A stretch of DNA of 64,000 nt from Planctomycetota bacterium (lineage in GTDB: Bacteria > Planctomycetota > E44-bin39), in contig SOJX01000142.1 of NCBI GenBank assembly GCA_004376375.1, forward strand, positions 1 through 64,000, written 5' to 3'. The notes under the pieces were generated by a model. That model was not told the origin of the DNA, made no database searches, and saw only the letters and a program-made list of their open reading frames with translations. Position numbers and translations under genes: made by a program. Positions 7,711 through 16,926 of the stretch are shown piece after piece (the first letter of the stretch is position 1; every line of letters begins with the position of its first letter).

Positions 7711-8637
7711 ATGTCGAATCCCGAACCGTTATTTCAATACCACGGCGAACTGGCAGCCCTCGCGACTGCCGTCTGCTGGACGTTTACCTCTCTTTCCTTC
7801 GAGGCGGCCGGCAAGCGCATCGGCTCGATGTGCGTTAACCTTATCAGGCTGGTTTTCGCCCTTATCTTCCTCACGGTTCTCTGCTGGATACTGCGCGGGC
7901 GGCCAGCTCCGACGGACGCCACGCTGGAGATGTGGGGATGGCTCGCCCTTTCGGCGGTTTTCGGGTTCTGCATCTGCGACCTGTGCCTTTTCCGCGCGCT
8001 CGTTCTTATCGGCCCGCGTGTCGCGATGCTAATAATGTCGCTTGTCCCTCCCTTTACGGCGCTTACCGGCTGGCTGATAATGGGCGAGGTGCTCAAGTGG
8101 AACCACTGGCTGGGAATGGCGCTCACGGTTTCCGGTGTCGGATGGGTTGTACTTGAGAGGAAGAGGACCGGTGAGGGCAAAAAGGGCGGTCTCTCGCTCG
8201 ACCTGTGGGGGATTGCGCTTGTCTTCATCGCCGCGATAGGCCAGGCCGTCGGGCTTGTGCTCTCCAAAAAAGGAACTCTCAATTACGATCCCTTCCAGGC
8301 CACGCAGATACGCGTGATAACGGGCGTGGTCGGTTTCATGATCATCTTCACGTGCATCAACTGGTGGCCGAAGTTCTTCAAAGCGATAAGACACAAAAGC
8401 GGCATGGCGTTTACGACCTTGGGCGCGTTCTGGGGACCGTTCCTTGGAGTATCGCTCTCCCTTGTCGCGGTTAAATACACGGAGTCGGGAATTGCCGCCA
8501 CAATAATGTCGATAACGCCCGTCCTTCTGATCCCGATAGTGATTTTCTTCTACAAAAAGAAGGTCAGCCTGCGCGCAATTATCGGCGCAGTCGTCGCCGT
8601 CCTCGGCGTCGCGCTCCTATTCCTGCCGAAGGCATAG
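7711..8637 (+). CDS. EamA/DMT-superfamily transporter
   Basis: 308 aa integral membrane protein with about ten hydrophobic helices in two repeats of five, the drug/metabolite transporter architecture (each repeat an EamA domain). The first repeat contains FRALVLIGPRVAMLIMSLVPPFTALTG-type helices typical of the family, and the second ends in the characteristic GAVVAVLGVALLFLP helix. The substrate cannot be predicted; relatives export amino acids or metabolites. It starts 10 bp after the cytochrome gene and may share its transcript. Confidence 0.88.
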   Translation: MSNPEPLFQYHGELAALATAVCWTFTSLSFEAAGKRIGSMCVNLIRLVFALIFLTVLCWILRGRPAPTDATLEMWGWLALSAVFGFCICDLCLFRALVLIGPRVAMLIMSLVPPFTALTGWLIMGEVLKWNHWLGMALTVSGVGWVVLERKRTGEGKKGGLSLDLWGIALVFIAAIGQAVGLVLSKKGTLNYDPFQATQIRVITGVVGFMIIFTCINWWPKFFKAIRHKSGMAFTTLGAFWGPFLGVSLSLVAVKYTESGIAATIMSITPVLLIPIVIFFYKKKVSLRAIIGAVVAVLGVALLFLPKA

Positions 8638-8725
8638 AATAGCAGTGAAATAAAAATCTTGATTCCTGCCGGGAAAAATATTTCAATCGTAAATCGAAAC
8701 TGCAGATCGACAATCGGAGGTTGAT

Positions 8726-9403
8726 ATGCCCGAAGCATACACTGCTGCCGAGATGAGGGAACTTGACCGCAAAGCAATCGAGGATTATGAAATTCCCGGG
8801 CTGATTCTTATGGAAAACGCGGGTCGGGGCGCGGCCGAGGTCGCTGACATGATGATTGTCGAAAGCGACCTCGAGGGCAAGGTGGTTATTTGCTGCGGCT
8901 CCGGCAACAACGGCGGCGACGGTTTCGTTATCGCGCGCCACCTGAAGAACTGGGAATACGAGGTCGAAACTTTTCTCATCGGCACTGCCGAAAAAGTGAA
9001 GGCGGGCGATGCGGCGACCAACTTCGGAATCGCGCAGCGGATGAATATTTCCATCAGCGAAATAACGGATGCGGAGGGAATCGAGAAAGCGAAAGCAGCG
9101 ATGAAGAACGCTGCGCTTGTCGTTGACGCGCTTTTCGGCACCGGCCTGCAGCGCGAGGTCGGCGGTTTTTACCGCGATCTTATTGAAGCAATAAATGATT
9201 CCGGCAAACCGGTTCTGGCGGTTGATATCCCCAGCGGTCTTTGCAGCGATACGGGAAAACCGCTCGGCGTCGCGGTAAAAGCCAACGCTACAGCAACGTT
9301 TGGCGGAATGAAGGTCGGTCTTACAGTGCCTGAGGCCGAGGATTACGCCGGCGAGGTAACGCTTATCGAAATTTCAATCCCACATTTCCTGTTCGAAAAA
9401 TAA
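8726..9403 (+). CDS. nnrE: NAD(P)H-hydrate epimerase
   Basis: 225 aa, a stand-alone YjeF_N domain that interconverts the R and S epimers of damaged NAD(P)H hydrate for repair. Diagnostic motifs are MENAGRGAAE, CGSGNNGGDGFVIARHL and VVDALFGTGL, with the active-site Asp in LAVDIPSGL. In many bacteria this domain is fused to the NnrD dehydratase; here the dehydratase is absent from the window. ATCGGAGG lies just upstream of the ATG. A strong terminator follows. Confidence 0.92.
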   Translation: MPEAYTAAEMRELDRKAIEDYEIPGLILMENAGRGAAEVADMMIVESDLEGKVVICCGSGNNGGDGFVIARHLKNWEYEVETFLIGTAEKVKAGDAATNFGIAQRMNISISEITDAEGIEKAKAAMKNAALVVDALFGTGLQREVGGFYRDLIEAINDSGKPVLAVDIPSGLCSDTGKPLGVAVKANATATFGGMKVGLTVPEAEDYAGEVTLIEISIPHFLFEK

Positions 9404-9425
9404 CTGCCGACACGACGTTAAATAG

Positions 9426-9455
9426 AAAAGAGCCGCCTTGTTTGGCGGCTCTTTT
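9426..9455. terminator. Bidirectional Rho-independent terminator
   Basis: A perfect 12-bp stem (AAAAGAGCCGCC / GGCGGCTCTTTT) with a six-base loop. It has A tracts on one side and T tracts on the other and sits between two convergent genes. Confidence 0.9.
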
Positions 9456-9472
9456 GATTACCGGTAATCGGT

Positions 9473-10501
9473 TTATTTTCCAGGCCCCGGTGGCGGTGGA
9501 GGCGCCGGCTCAGAAGGATCGTCTTTCTTTGGCGGGGGTACGGGCTTTTTCGGGTCGGCGGGTTTTTTCGGCTCGGCAGGCTTCGCGCCCGGTTTCGCCG
9601 GTTCGGCCGGTTTTTTCGGCTCGGCGGACTTGGGAGCCGGTTTTTCTATTTTGGGCTCTTCAGGTTTGGGGGCAGGTTTCGGCTCTTCCTTTTTCGGTGG
9701 TTCAGGTTTCTTGGGGTCTTCTTTTACGGGTTCAGTCTTTTCCGGTTCGACTCTTACTACTTTCGGTTTGTCGCTTTTCGGCACCTCTTTGGCCACAGTT
9801 ACGGCTGCCGATTTTGTCGGGCCTCCGTATTGCTGGCGAAGGCGCTCCGCTTCTTCTTTTTCACGTTTTATCCGGTCGGCGGTAAGCTGCTTCCGATCCT
9901 CCTTGAGTTCGGCGAGGTAATCGTCGAACCGGCCGTTTTTCAGGTCGGAGGCGAACCTGTCGATGCAGTCGAGGAAAAGATCTGGCTCGATTTTCTGCTT
10001 CCAGTACGCGTATCCTACGAAGACGATCCAGCCGTAGTATTTCTCGTCGTGCTCGGAGACGTACTTTTTGAGCTCATGCCCCTGGACGTCCTGCACGGAT
10101 AACGCAAGCCTGACGCGTATTTTCAGGGCGGCGGGCAGCCCGAAACCGAACGTGAAAAGATTGGGGATGCCGAAAACCCAGTTGTAGGGAATGAAGATCG
10201 AGTTGAACGCACCGGGCGCCTGTTCCGCCGAAAGCGGGTAGGCGGAAAGGTAGAATTCGCTGCCTTTTTCGCTGAGCCCCTCGAAGTGAGGCCTGTGCTC
10301 GCATGAGGCGAAGGCTTTCATTCCTCCAAGAAGTTCCGCGTACTCGCCTCGGTTGACCGTAACCTTGTACGGGAGCTTTGCGCCGGACAGCCGCTGCTTA
10401 ATTGTCGGGATGTCGGGGAAGTCGCCCCGTGTGTAAAAATAGCAGCCGGTCTGGAAAACCACGGGAAGCACCAGGATTAGCAGAAAGAGCCGTTTTGCCA
10501 T
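9473..10501 (-). CDS. Lipoprotein with Pro/Lys/Glu-rich C-terminal tail
   Basis: 342 aa, not assigned to a family. The signal peptide ends in the lipobox QTGC (Cys19). The globular part (residues 20 to about 230) contains a hydrophobic IPYNWVFGIPNLFTFGFGLP segment and WIVFVGYAYWKQK. From about residue 245 the protein is a low-complexity tail of KPEPPKKEEPKP/AEPKKPA repeats ending in PPPPPGPGK, like a TonB-type or wall-spanning extended linker. It probably tethers something in the periplasm (inference). GAGG lies about 9 nt upstream of the ATG. Confidence 0.8.
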   Translation of the reverse strand: MAKRLFLLILVLPVVFQTGCYFYTRGDFPDIPTIKQRLSGAKLPYKVTVNRGEYAELLGGMKAFASCEHRPHFEGLSEKGSEFYLSAYPLSAEQAPGAFNSIFIPYNWVFGIPNLFTFGFGLPAALKIRVRLALSVQDVQGHELKKYVSEHDEKYYGWIVFVGYAYWKQKIEPDLFLDCIDRFASDLKNGRFDDYLAELKEDRKQLTADRIKREKEEAERLRQQYGGPTKSAAVTVAKEVPKSDKPKVVRVEPEKTEPVKEDPKKPEPPKKEEPKPAPKPEEPKIEKPAPKSAEPKKPAEPAKPGAKPAEPKKPADPKKPVPPPKKDDPSEPAPPPPPGPGK

Positions 10502-10644
10502 GACTCAGCCTCGCTGTTTCTAGGATAGGATTACGGGTATCCTTCGTATCTGCACAGAAACTTATCACCAAATATCCGCAAGTTATATTGTTTATACCGT
10601 TTCTGACCGGATAGGGTTCAAATAATCCAGCGTCAAAATACGGG

Positions 10645-11589
10645 CTAGTCTTCATATATCTTCGGCATGCCGGGCGGGCGGCGTTTCCAGCGCCTGTGCA
10701 CCCATATCCACTGTTCGGGGTACTTCCGCACCATCGGCTCCATCGAGTCCACCAGCCGCTGCGTCATGTCGCGTACCGATTCGTCGAAGTCGCCTTTATC
10801 GATAAAGGGGACGGGATCGAGAACCAGTATGCGGTGTTTCATCCGGGAAACCCGGATTATATAAACGGGCGTGACGGTCATGTTACGTTTGCCGGCGAGT
10901 ACCGCCATCAGGTCCAGCGTTGAAGCCGGGATGCCGAAGAAATCGACAAAAATCCCGCCTTCCTTCGGCTTCGTGTCCTGGTCGAGCACGCTTGCGACGA
11001 GACCGCCTTTGCGGAGCACCTTTATGATCTCCCGCGCGGCGCCTTTCTTGAATATCACCTGCACGCCGCCGTAGTCCCGTTTCGCCATCCAGAAATCGTT
11101 CCAGAATCTGCTGCGGAGCTGCTTGGTTATCAGGTGCACGGGGATTCCGCGCAGGCTGCTCGCGAGCGCAAGCATGTCCCAGTTGCCGAAATGCGCCGTC
11201 ATTGTCAGGATGCCCCGGCCTTCGTCGTGCTGCTTTTTCAGGATTTCCCATCTCTCCCACGTCACCGTGCGACCGATGTTCTCCGGCGTGTAGAGCGGGA
11301 AGCGGATGAACTCCGCCGCGCTTCGCCCCCAGTTGCGCCACATGGCTTTTATGATTTTCCTGTAACGGCCCGGCTCGGATTCTTTGCCGAATACAAGCTC
11401 AAGGTTACGGAAGGCTATGCGCTTCTTGCCCGGCAGAAGGTAATAACCGAGCCCGCCCACGAATTCGCCGAGCCACATCGAGGCCGAAAGCGGCAGCCGC
11501 CGCATGAACGAGAGGAACGCGTCCAGCAGCCTGCCCGCGAGGCGCAGGCGCAGGGGAAACGGTGCATAGGGGTCCCGGCGCCGCTTCAT
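10645..11589 (-). CDS. Lipid A biosynthesis acyltransferase (LpxL/HtrB family)
   Basis: 314 aa. Transfers an acyl chain to lipid A precursors (or a related lipid) at the inner membrane. The catalytic HxxxxD motif is H133-FGNW-D138, followed by a typical KQLRSRFWNDFW and the C-terminal WVHRRWKRRP. The ATG at 11589 overlaps the tilS stop codon as ATGA, which fixes the start; a longer upstream frame exists but lies inside tilS. Last gene of the TPR-peptidase/tilS/acyltransferase operon. It is evidence for an LPS-type outer membrane, though related acyltransferases act on other lipids. Confidence 0.88.
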   Translation of the reverse strand: MKRRRDPYAPFPLRLRLAGRLLDAFLSFMRRLPLSASMWLGEFVGGLGYYLLPGKKRIAFRNLELVFGKESEPGRYRKIIKAMWRNWGRSAAEFIRFPLYTPENIGRTVTWERWEILKKQHDEGRGILTMTAHFGNWDMLALASSLRGIPVHLITKQLRSRFWNDFWMAKRDYGGVQVIFKKGAAREIIKVLRKGGLVASVLDQDTKPKEGGIFVDFFGIPASTLDLMAVLAGKRNMTVTPVYIIRVSRMKHRILVLDPVPFIDKGDFDESVRDMTQRLVDSMEPMVRKYPEQWIWVHRRWKRRPPGMPKIYED

Positions 11590-13025
11590 GCCCACGCTCC
11601 CGGTTCTGCGCGCAGAAACACGACCGATTTTGTGCCGGGCTTTACGCGTGCTTCTTCGCCCAGGCGGTAGCCGACGACCCAGAGGATAGTATCGCCCTGG
11701 ACGACGAGCGGGATAGTGTCTCTTATTGCCCGCGGTATTTTCTGGTCGGTGAAGAAATCCGACAGTTTCTTCGACCCGGGCGCGCCGAGCGGGTGGAACC
11801 GGTCGCCGGTACGGCGGGACCTTACGACAAGGTCGGCCGCGAGTTTTGCGGGAATATACTCGGTCCATCGCCCGGCGCCCCGCAGGGACGCGGGTCTGAT
11901 GTTCTCCATCGTCTCCAGCAGCTGCGCGGAGATTTTTACGGGCTCGTCGCCGAAAAGCGCGAAGCCCGGCACCGGGAGCGGAACGGGCTCGGGTTTCTTG
12001 AGCTTTGTTTCCCTTGAAGGCGTGCGCGAGAGGGTGAATTCCTTCCGGTCCACTTTCAGGCGCATCCGGCCCGGGAAGTCGCGCTCTTTTGTCTTGCCGA
12101 TTCTCAGGGCCTGCTCGAGCCTGTGGTAATGGTCGGCCGTGTAATCTCTTTCACCCACATCCAGGACGTGCATGGCGCGCAGGAACATTTCTCTTGTGAC
12201 GGGCGGCTCGAGCTCGAGCAGCCTTTCACGGTTGAACCGTACGCGCGCCCGGCTCGATTCGATGACGATTTCAGGCCAGAAATGCGCGGCCATAAGCTCG
12301 ATGCTTTTGCGCATGGTCTCCGCGGTGCCGGCCAGGTCGGTTAGCGATTCAGTCACATGCGGAAAATGTTTTTCTATAAACGGCATCACGACGTTGCGGA
12401 TGTGGTTGCGCTTGTGTTTCACCTCCCGGTTACTGGGGTCGGTAAGTGTCTTTGCCTTGCGGCCGCGGCAGTATTTCTCGATCTCATCCCGGGAAACGCA
12501 GAGGAGGGGCCGCACAAGCTTGAGCCCCTCCGGCTCGAAACGGAAGAGCGGGCGGATTGGCTGTATGCCTGCAAGACCGGTTATGCCTGTACCGCGCAGG
12601 ATTCTGAAAAGCACGGTCTCGGCCTGGTCGTTCAGGCTGTGTCCCGTGGTTATTTTGTTTGCGCCGAGCTTTTTTGCGGACCGGGCGAAGAAATCGTAGC
12701 GTACCTCCCGCGCCGCGGTTTCGAGTGAGACGCCGTGCTCTTTCGCGTAGGCGGGGACGTCGGCCCGCTCGGTGATAAACTCCAGCTTGCGCCTCTTTGC
12801 GAATTGCCTGCAGAATCCGGCGTCGTCGTCGGAGCCTTTGCGCATCCCGTGGTCGAGGTGCGCGAGCCCGAGGCCGGAGATTTCCCCGCGCTTGTGAAGT
12901 TCTATCAGGACAAGCGCGAGCGCGGTCGAATCCGGCCCGCCCGAGAGGCCGACGCAGACGACGTCGTCCGCGGCAAGCAGCCGGTGTTCGGCGATGAACG
13001 TTTGTATGCGTTCGAGAAAAGTCAT
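11586..13025 (-). CDS. tilS: tRNA(Ile)-lysidine synthase
   Basis: 479 aa. Modifies C34 of tRNA-Ile2 (CAU anticodon) with lysine and ATP so that it reads AUA codons. The N-terminal PP-loop is S28GGPDS33 (SGGPDSTALAL). The HLDHGMR and TGHSLNDQAETVLFRILRGTG motifs are characteristic. The C-terminal substrate-binding domain (VRSRRTGDRFHPLGAPGSKKLSDFF) is complete. Start and stop both overlap neighbours by ATGA, so translation is coupled in a three-gene operon. Confidence 0.95.
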   Translation of the reverse strand: MTFLERIQTFIAEHRLLAADDVVCVGLSGGPDSTALALVLIELHKRGEISGLGLAHLDHGMRKGSDDDAGFCRQFAKRRKLEFITERADVPAYAKEHGVSLETAAREVRYDFFARSAKKLGANKITTGHSLNDQAETVLFRILRGTGITGLAGIQPIRPLFRFEPEGLKLVRPLLCVSRDEIEKYCRGRKAKTLTDPSNREVKHKRNHIRNVVMPFIEKHFPHVTESLTDLAGTAETMRKSIELMAAHFWPEIVIESSRARVRFNRERLLELEPPVTREMFLRAMHVLDVGERDYTADHYHRLEQALRIGKTKERDFPGRMRLKVDRKEFTLSRTPSRETKLKKPEPVPLPVPGFALFGDEPVKISAQLLETMENIRPASLRGAGRWTEYIPAKLAADLVVRSRRTGDRFHPLGAPGSKKLSDFFTDQKIPRAIRDTIPLVVQGDTILWVVGYRLGEEARVKPGTKSVVFLRAEPGAWA

Positions 13026-14779
13026 CTCCCCACCGATGCAAGATAGCCTGCTTCAAGTTTCAGCAGGCTGTTCGCCCTGTAGATTTTCTTGAGCGCGGCA
13101 GCCGAGTCGGATCCGCCCTTAATCAGTTCGAGCATCTCCATGAACTTCGGGTAGCCGCCTTCATCGAGAAGGTATTGGACGAAGATACCCGATTGTGCGT
13201 AAAACAGCGTAACTCTATCTTCGTCCGGGTAAGCTTTCATACCTATAAGCGTCTGAAGCGGGAAATGGTTCTTGCGTTTGAATTCCCCCCCGAGGCAACG
13301 GCGATAAAAGGCTTTTTTCATTTTGTTTTCAAATGAAATCGCGAGCCCTTCGTAAGCCCAGAGCGGGATTCCGGTATTATAACCTAGAAGACGGGCGAGC
13401 ACCAGGTGGCAGAGCTCGTGCGGGAGCACACTCCCGAGCAGGTTCCCGGCGGCCTGGTAACAGATTATGTCCTGCTCGAGAAGCTTGCCGTGCGCGTGCC
13501 TGTAACGGGCGACGCCGCCCGACCAGGCCGGAAGGTCCGATTTCTTCTTGTATTCTTCTTGCGTCGGGTAGATATGGATAGGGCATTTCTCTTTCCACGG
13601 CTTCATTTTTCCAAGATAGTCGAGCGCGGATACGACCCGCCCGTAATACAGCTCGGCCGATTTCGCGACGCGCGCTGCGACGTAGTCGTTTCGGTGATAG
13701 ATGATAAAATGCGCGGTCTCGAGCTTTCGGGTTTTGCCCGGCAGCACTTCCTTGAAGCGTTTCTCTTCCTCGGCGCGTTTTGCCGCTTTCTCAGGCGGCA
13801 GCAGGCGTTTGAGCGCCTCCGCGCGCAAGTCTTTTATCGTCGTAGAAGGAGTGATGACATAACCCGGCACGGCTTTGCGGTACGACTCGCGGGCAAGACT
13901 TTCCAGCTCGAGCCCGAGGTATGCTTCGCCGAGCAGGAAGTTCAGGGCGCTGCTATCCGGCACGACTTTAAGGGCGGCGCGGCAGCTGTCGCGCGCTTCC
14001 CTGTAGCGTTGTTTTCCCAGCAGCGTCTGGATGCGCGTGGCTTTGGCCGCAGTCCAGCGCGGTTGAAGAAAAGGCAGAAGGCCTGGATTATACTCGAGAG
14101 CCTTGTCGTAATCCTGCCCGGCCGTTGCGTAATCGCGGATTGACATTGAAGCGTCGCCCAGCTTGAGATGGCAGGAAGCCATTTTCCTGTAAAGCTCTGC
14201 GCGGCGAAACGGCATGTCCTTAAGCACTTTTTCGTACTGCGAGAGGGCTTCGTCGTACTGGCCGATTTCGAAGAAGGCGTCGGCGGCTTTTCCGCGGTTT
14301 GTCGCGTCGCTTATGATTTTTCTGACGGCCGCAAGCCCCGTTTTTGCGCCCGGCGAATCGAACTTCGCCAGTTTGTTATATGTGGCTTCGGCCCTTTTCA
14401 GGTCGCGGCGCTCGAAATAATATTCCGCAAGCGCGGCGTAGCATTCGCCGAGCTTTTTTCCGATTTCTTTATCGTCCGGTTTCTTTTCGTACGCGCGGAG
14501 GTAGTATTCGGCGGCGTCCTCGAGCGCGCCCAGCTTCATGAGCCGTCCGGCTTCCTTGAGAAGGTAATCCTCATCGCTTTCGCGCTCGATGCGCGCAATG
14601 CGGTCCCTGGAGATCTTAACGCGTCCGCCCGGCACGTCGAGGGTAACGGCTTCATCGTTTTCCTCGACGATTCTTCCGCTTATCGTGCCGCCGTCGCGCA
14701 GGACGATCGTGTCCGCGCCGAGCGGCAAGGCGGCGATAAACAGCGTAACAAAAACGCAGGTGCAGATGCGGACTTTCAT
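13022..14779 (-). CDS. Periplasmic TPR protein with peptidase-MA-like domain
   Basis: 585 aa. After a signal peptide (to about residue 22) comes a small beta-rich segment (DTIVLRDGGTISGRIVEEN). TPR-like helical repeats fill roughly residues 55-320. The C-terminal domain has H454-E-L-C-H458 and E477 (WAYEGLAIS), the HExxH plus downstream Glu pattern of peptidase-MA-like gluzincins. Domain order and motif resemble the gene at 1910-3862, so the window has two such proteins. It overlaps tilS by ATGA. Proteolysis is plausible, but substrates are unknown. Confidence 0.82.
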   Translation of the reverse strand: MKVRICTCVFVTLFIAALPLGADTIVLRDGGTISGRIVEENDEAVTLDVPGGRVKISRDRIARIERESDEDYLLKEAGRLMKLGALEDAAEYYLRAYEKKPDDKEIGKKLGECYAALAEYYFERRDLKRAEATYNKLAKFDSPGAKTGLAAVRKIISDATNRGKAADAFFEIGQYDEALSQYEKVLKDMPFRRAELYRKMASCHLKLGDASMSIRDYATAGQDYDKALEYNPGLLPFLQPRWTAAKATRIQTLLGKQRYREARDSCRAALKVVPDSSALNFLLGEAYLGLELESLARESYRKAVPGYVITPSTTIKDLRAEALKRLLPPEKAAKRAEEEKRFKEVLPGKTRKLETAHFIIYHRNDYVAARVAKSAELYYGRVVSALDYLGKMKPWKEKCPIHIYPTQEEYKKKSDLPAWSGGVARYRHAHGKLLEQDIICYQAAGNLLGSVLPHELCHLVLARLLGYNTGIPLWAYEGLAISFENKMKKAFYRRCLGGEFKRKNHFPLQTLIGMKAYPDEDRVTLFYAQSGIFVQYLLDEGGYPKFMEMLELIKGGSDSAAALKKIYRANSLLKLEAGYLASVGR

Positions 14780-14891
14780 TCGGAATCCCCGGCGGTAAAT
14801 GTAAAAGTCATTATAGAAGCGGTTCAGGATGTCGTCAAGGGTTTCCCGTATTTACAGTTGCACCCGCAACGTCATTTTCTCTCGAATGAAG

Positions 14892-14920
14892 TTGACAAAT
14901 TAACCTTATAAAGATAATAA
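14892..14920 (+). promoter_or_regulatory. sigma70 promoter for the GspE-N-like gene
   Basis: TTGACA, 17-bp spacer, TAATAA. The predicted start is near 14927, downstream of the in-frame ATG at 14920, so the ATG at 14953 is the likely start. Confidence 0.5.
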
Positions 14921-14952
14921 TGGTTCGGGAGCGCAACCCTGAGAAGATAGAA

Positions 14953-15399
14953 ATGAGTGAGCCGCAGCACGAGGAAGTCCTTTTCGGCCGTATCGCCAGG
15001 GTGAACGGTTACATATCCAAGGAACAGCTCATCGAGTGTCTCACCTTCCAGGCGAAGGAGGCGCCGGAAGAGTTTCTCGGCGATATCCTGCTCGGGCGCG
15101 GTTATCTCGATCTCGAACAGGTCCTGAGCGTCCTGCTGATTCAGCAGGAAAACCTCGAGCGCCAGGTCGGAGGCATTGATCGAAGACGCCGCGATATCCT
15201 TTTCGGCAACTTGTGCATAAAAAGAGGTTTTGCCGACATGGAAGATGTTTATAACGCCCTGAGGCAGCAGGCCGTGCATGAGCGCGAGGGCGGGTACAGG
15301 CAGATCGGCGAAATCCTTATTAAGCAGGAGAAACTTACGGACGAGCAGGTCGCCGAAATTCTTGAAGAGCAGAAAAAAAGTATGAAGAAGAAAGTATGA
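14953..15399 (+). CDS. Stand-alone GspE-N/MshEN-like domain protein
   Basis: 148 aa, no signal peptide. Two tandem copies of a small helical module are visible: VLFGRIARVNGYISKEQLIECL...GDILLGRGYLDLEQVL, and DILFGNLCIKRGFADMEDVY...IGEILIKQEKLTDEQVAEIL. This pattern is typical of the N-terminal domain of type II secretion/pilus ATPases (GspE-N, MshEN). The same module forms the N termini of both kinases at 45007 and 48647, so it may bind the same ligand or partner. The last residues (KKSMKKKV) are encoded by the AGTATGAAG word repeat that continues downstream of the stop. Confidence 0.75.
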   Translation: MSEPQHEEVLFGRIARVNGYISKEQLIECLTFQAKEAPEEFLGDILLGRGYLDLEQVLSVLLIQQENLERQVGGIDRRRRDILFGNLCIKRGFADMEDVYNALRQQAVHEREGGYRQIGEILIKQEKLTDEQVAEILEEQKKSMKKKV

Positions 15400-15455
15400 A
15401 GGATAAAGTATGAAGTATGAAGTATAAAATTTCATACTTCATCCTTCAAACTTTC
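15380..15455. repeat. AGTATGAAG word repeat with inverted arm
   Basis: Four or five copies of AGTATGAAG-like words (15380-15424) are followed by inverted copies (CATACTTCATCC, 15433-15446), able to form a hairpin. The array begins inside the upstream coding sequence and contributes its C terminus. Confidence 0.8.
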
Positions 15456-15472
15456 TTTAGATGGGAGCTCAG

Positions 15473-16924
15473 ATGCCGGTGGACGGAGCGAAGTACGATA
15501 ACCCACTCGCAGGCAGGTATGCCTCCGAGGAGATGCTTTCGGTCTTTTCGCCCGAGCGCCGTTACGGCACATGGCGGCGGCTGTGGCTCGAGCTTGCGCG
15601 CGCCGAGCGCGAACTCGGGTTGAAATTTATCTCCAATGAGCATATCGGGGAGATGGAGAAGAACCTCGACGATATCGACTTCGATCGGGTATCGGAAATC
15701 GAGGCCGAAACGCGTCACGACGTAATGGCGCACATTCGCGCGTTCGCCGAGGCCTGCGGCGGGGACGTCGGCGGCGTAATCCACCTCGGCGCTACGTCGT
15801 GCTTCGTTACGGACAATACCGACGTAATTCTTATCCGCGATGCGCTCGACGTACTGATAAGGCGGCTGGTGCGGGTCGTCGATTCGCTGGACCGTTTCGC
15901 CGTGAAGTATTCCGAGCTCCCCACGCTCGGCTTTACGCATTTCCAGCCCGCGCAGATTACGACCGTCGGCAAGCGCGCGTCGCTGTGGCTGCAGGACCTT
16001 GCCGACGACCTGTCGGAGCTCGAGCGCCTGCGTGAAAACCTGGCGCTTCGCGGCGCCAAAGGGGCAACGGGAACGCAGGCGTCGTATCTCGCTCTTTTCG
16101 ACGGCGACAGTGATAAAGTCGTCGAGCTTGAAAACAAACTGGCGGCGGCTTTCGATTTCTGCGCGACCGTGCCGCTGACCGGGCAGACTTATCCCCGCAA
16201 AGTCGATGCGAAAGTACTGGGCGGGCTCTGCGGCATTGCACAATCAGCCTCCAAATTCTCAATTGACCTCCGACTGCTCGCGCACATGCGTGAGATTGAA
16301 GAGCCGTTCGGGAAAAAACAGGTCGGCTCGTCCGCGATGGCATATAAAAGAAACCCGATGCGTGCGGAGAGGATGACCGCACTTTCGCGCTATCTCATGA
16401 CGCTTGCCGGGAACGCGCCTCTGACGGCTGCCTCCCAGTGGTTCGAGCGAACGCTCGACGACTCGGCCAACCGCCGCCTCGTCATCCCCGATGCATTCCT
16501 TGCGGCCGACGCGCTGCTTATCCTCTACGGCTCGATTGTGCCGGGCCTTGTCGTCTACCCGCAGCAGATTGCCTCCCATATCCACGCGGAGCTTCCCTTC
16601 ATGGCGACCGAGAATATCCTGATGGCCGCGGTCGCCGCGGGCGGAGACCGGCAGGAACTGCATGAGAAAATCCGGGTGCACGCGCAGGAGGCGGCGCGCG
16701 AGATGAAGGAATCCGGCGTGCCCAACGACCTGCTTGACCGTCTCGACGGCGACCCGGCGTTCGCGGCGGTCAAGGGGAAATGGGGCGAGATTCTCGATCC
16801 CGCGAAATTCACGGGCCGCGCGCCGCAGCAGGTGATCGAGTTTTCAACCGCTTATATCGAACCTGTGCGAAGAAAATATGCGGATGTACTGAAGTCGTCC
16901 GATGATGCCGACGTAAAGGTCTGA
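15473..16924 (+). CDS. purB: Adenylosuccinate lyase
   Basis: 483 aa. Catalyses two fumarate-releasing steps of purine synthesis (SAICAR to AICAR, and adenylosuccinate to AMP). The fumarase/aspartase-superfamily signature is GSSAMAYKRNPMRAE; other motifs are HLGATSCFVTDNTD and TLGFTHFQPAQITTVGKRA. The ATG at 15473 follows GGGAGCTC; another at 15461 is in frame but less well placed. It belongs to the longer form of the enzyme (about 480 aa), like eukaryotic and some bacterial versions. The next gene starts 3 bp after the stop. Confidence 0.94.
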   Translation: MPVDGAKYDNPLAGRYASEEMLSVFSPERRYGTWRRLWLELARAERELGLKFISNEHIGEMEKNLDDIDFDRVSEIEAETRHDVMAHIRAFAEACGGDVGGVIHLGATSCFVTDNTDVILIRDALDVLIRRLVRVVDSLDRFAVKYSELPTLGFTHFQPAQITTVGKRASLWLQDLADDLSELERLRENLALRGAKGATGTQASYLALFDGDSDKVVELENKLAAAFDFCATVPLTGQTYPRKVDAKVLGGLCGIAQSASKFSIDLRLLAHMREIEEPFGKKQVGSSAMAYKRNPMRAERMTALSRYLMTLAGNAPLTAASQWFERTLDDSANRRLVIPDAFLAADALLILYGSIVPGLVVYPQQIASHIHAELPFMATENILMAAVAAGGDRQELHEKIRVHAQEAAREMKESGVPNDLLDRLDGDPAFAAVKGKWGEILDPAKFTGRAPQQVIEFSTAYIEPVRRKYADVLKSSDDADVKV

Positions 16925-16926
16925 AA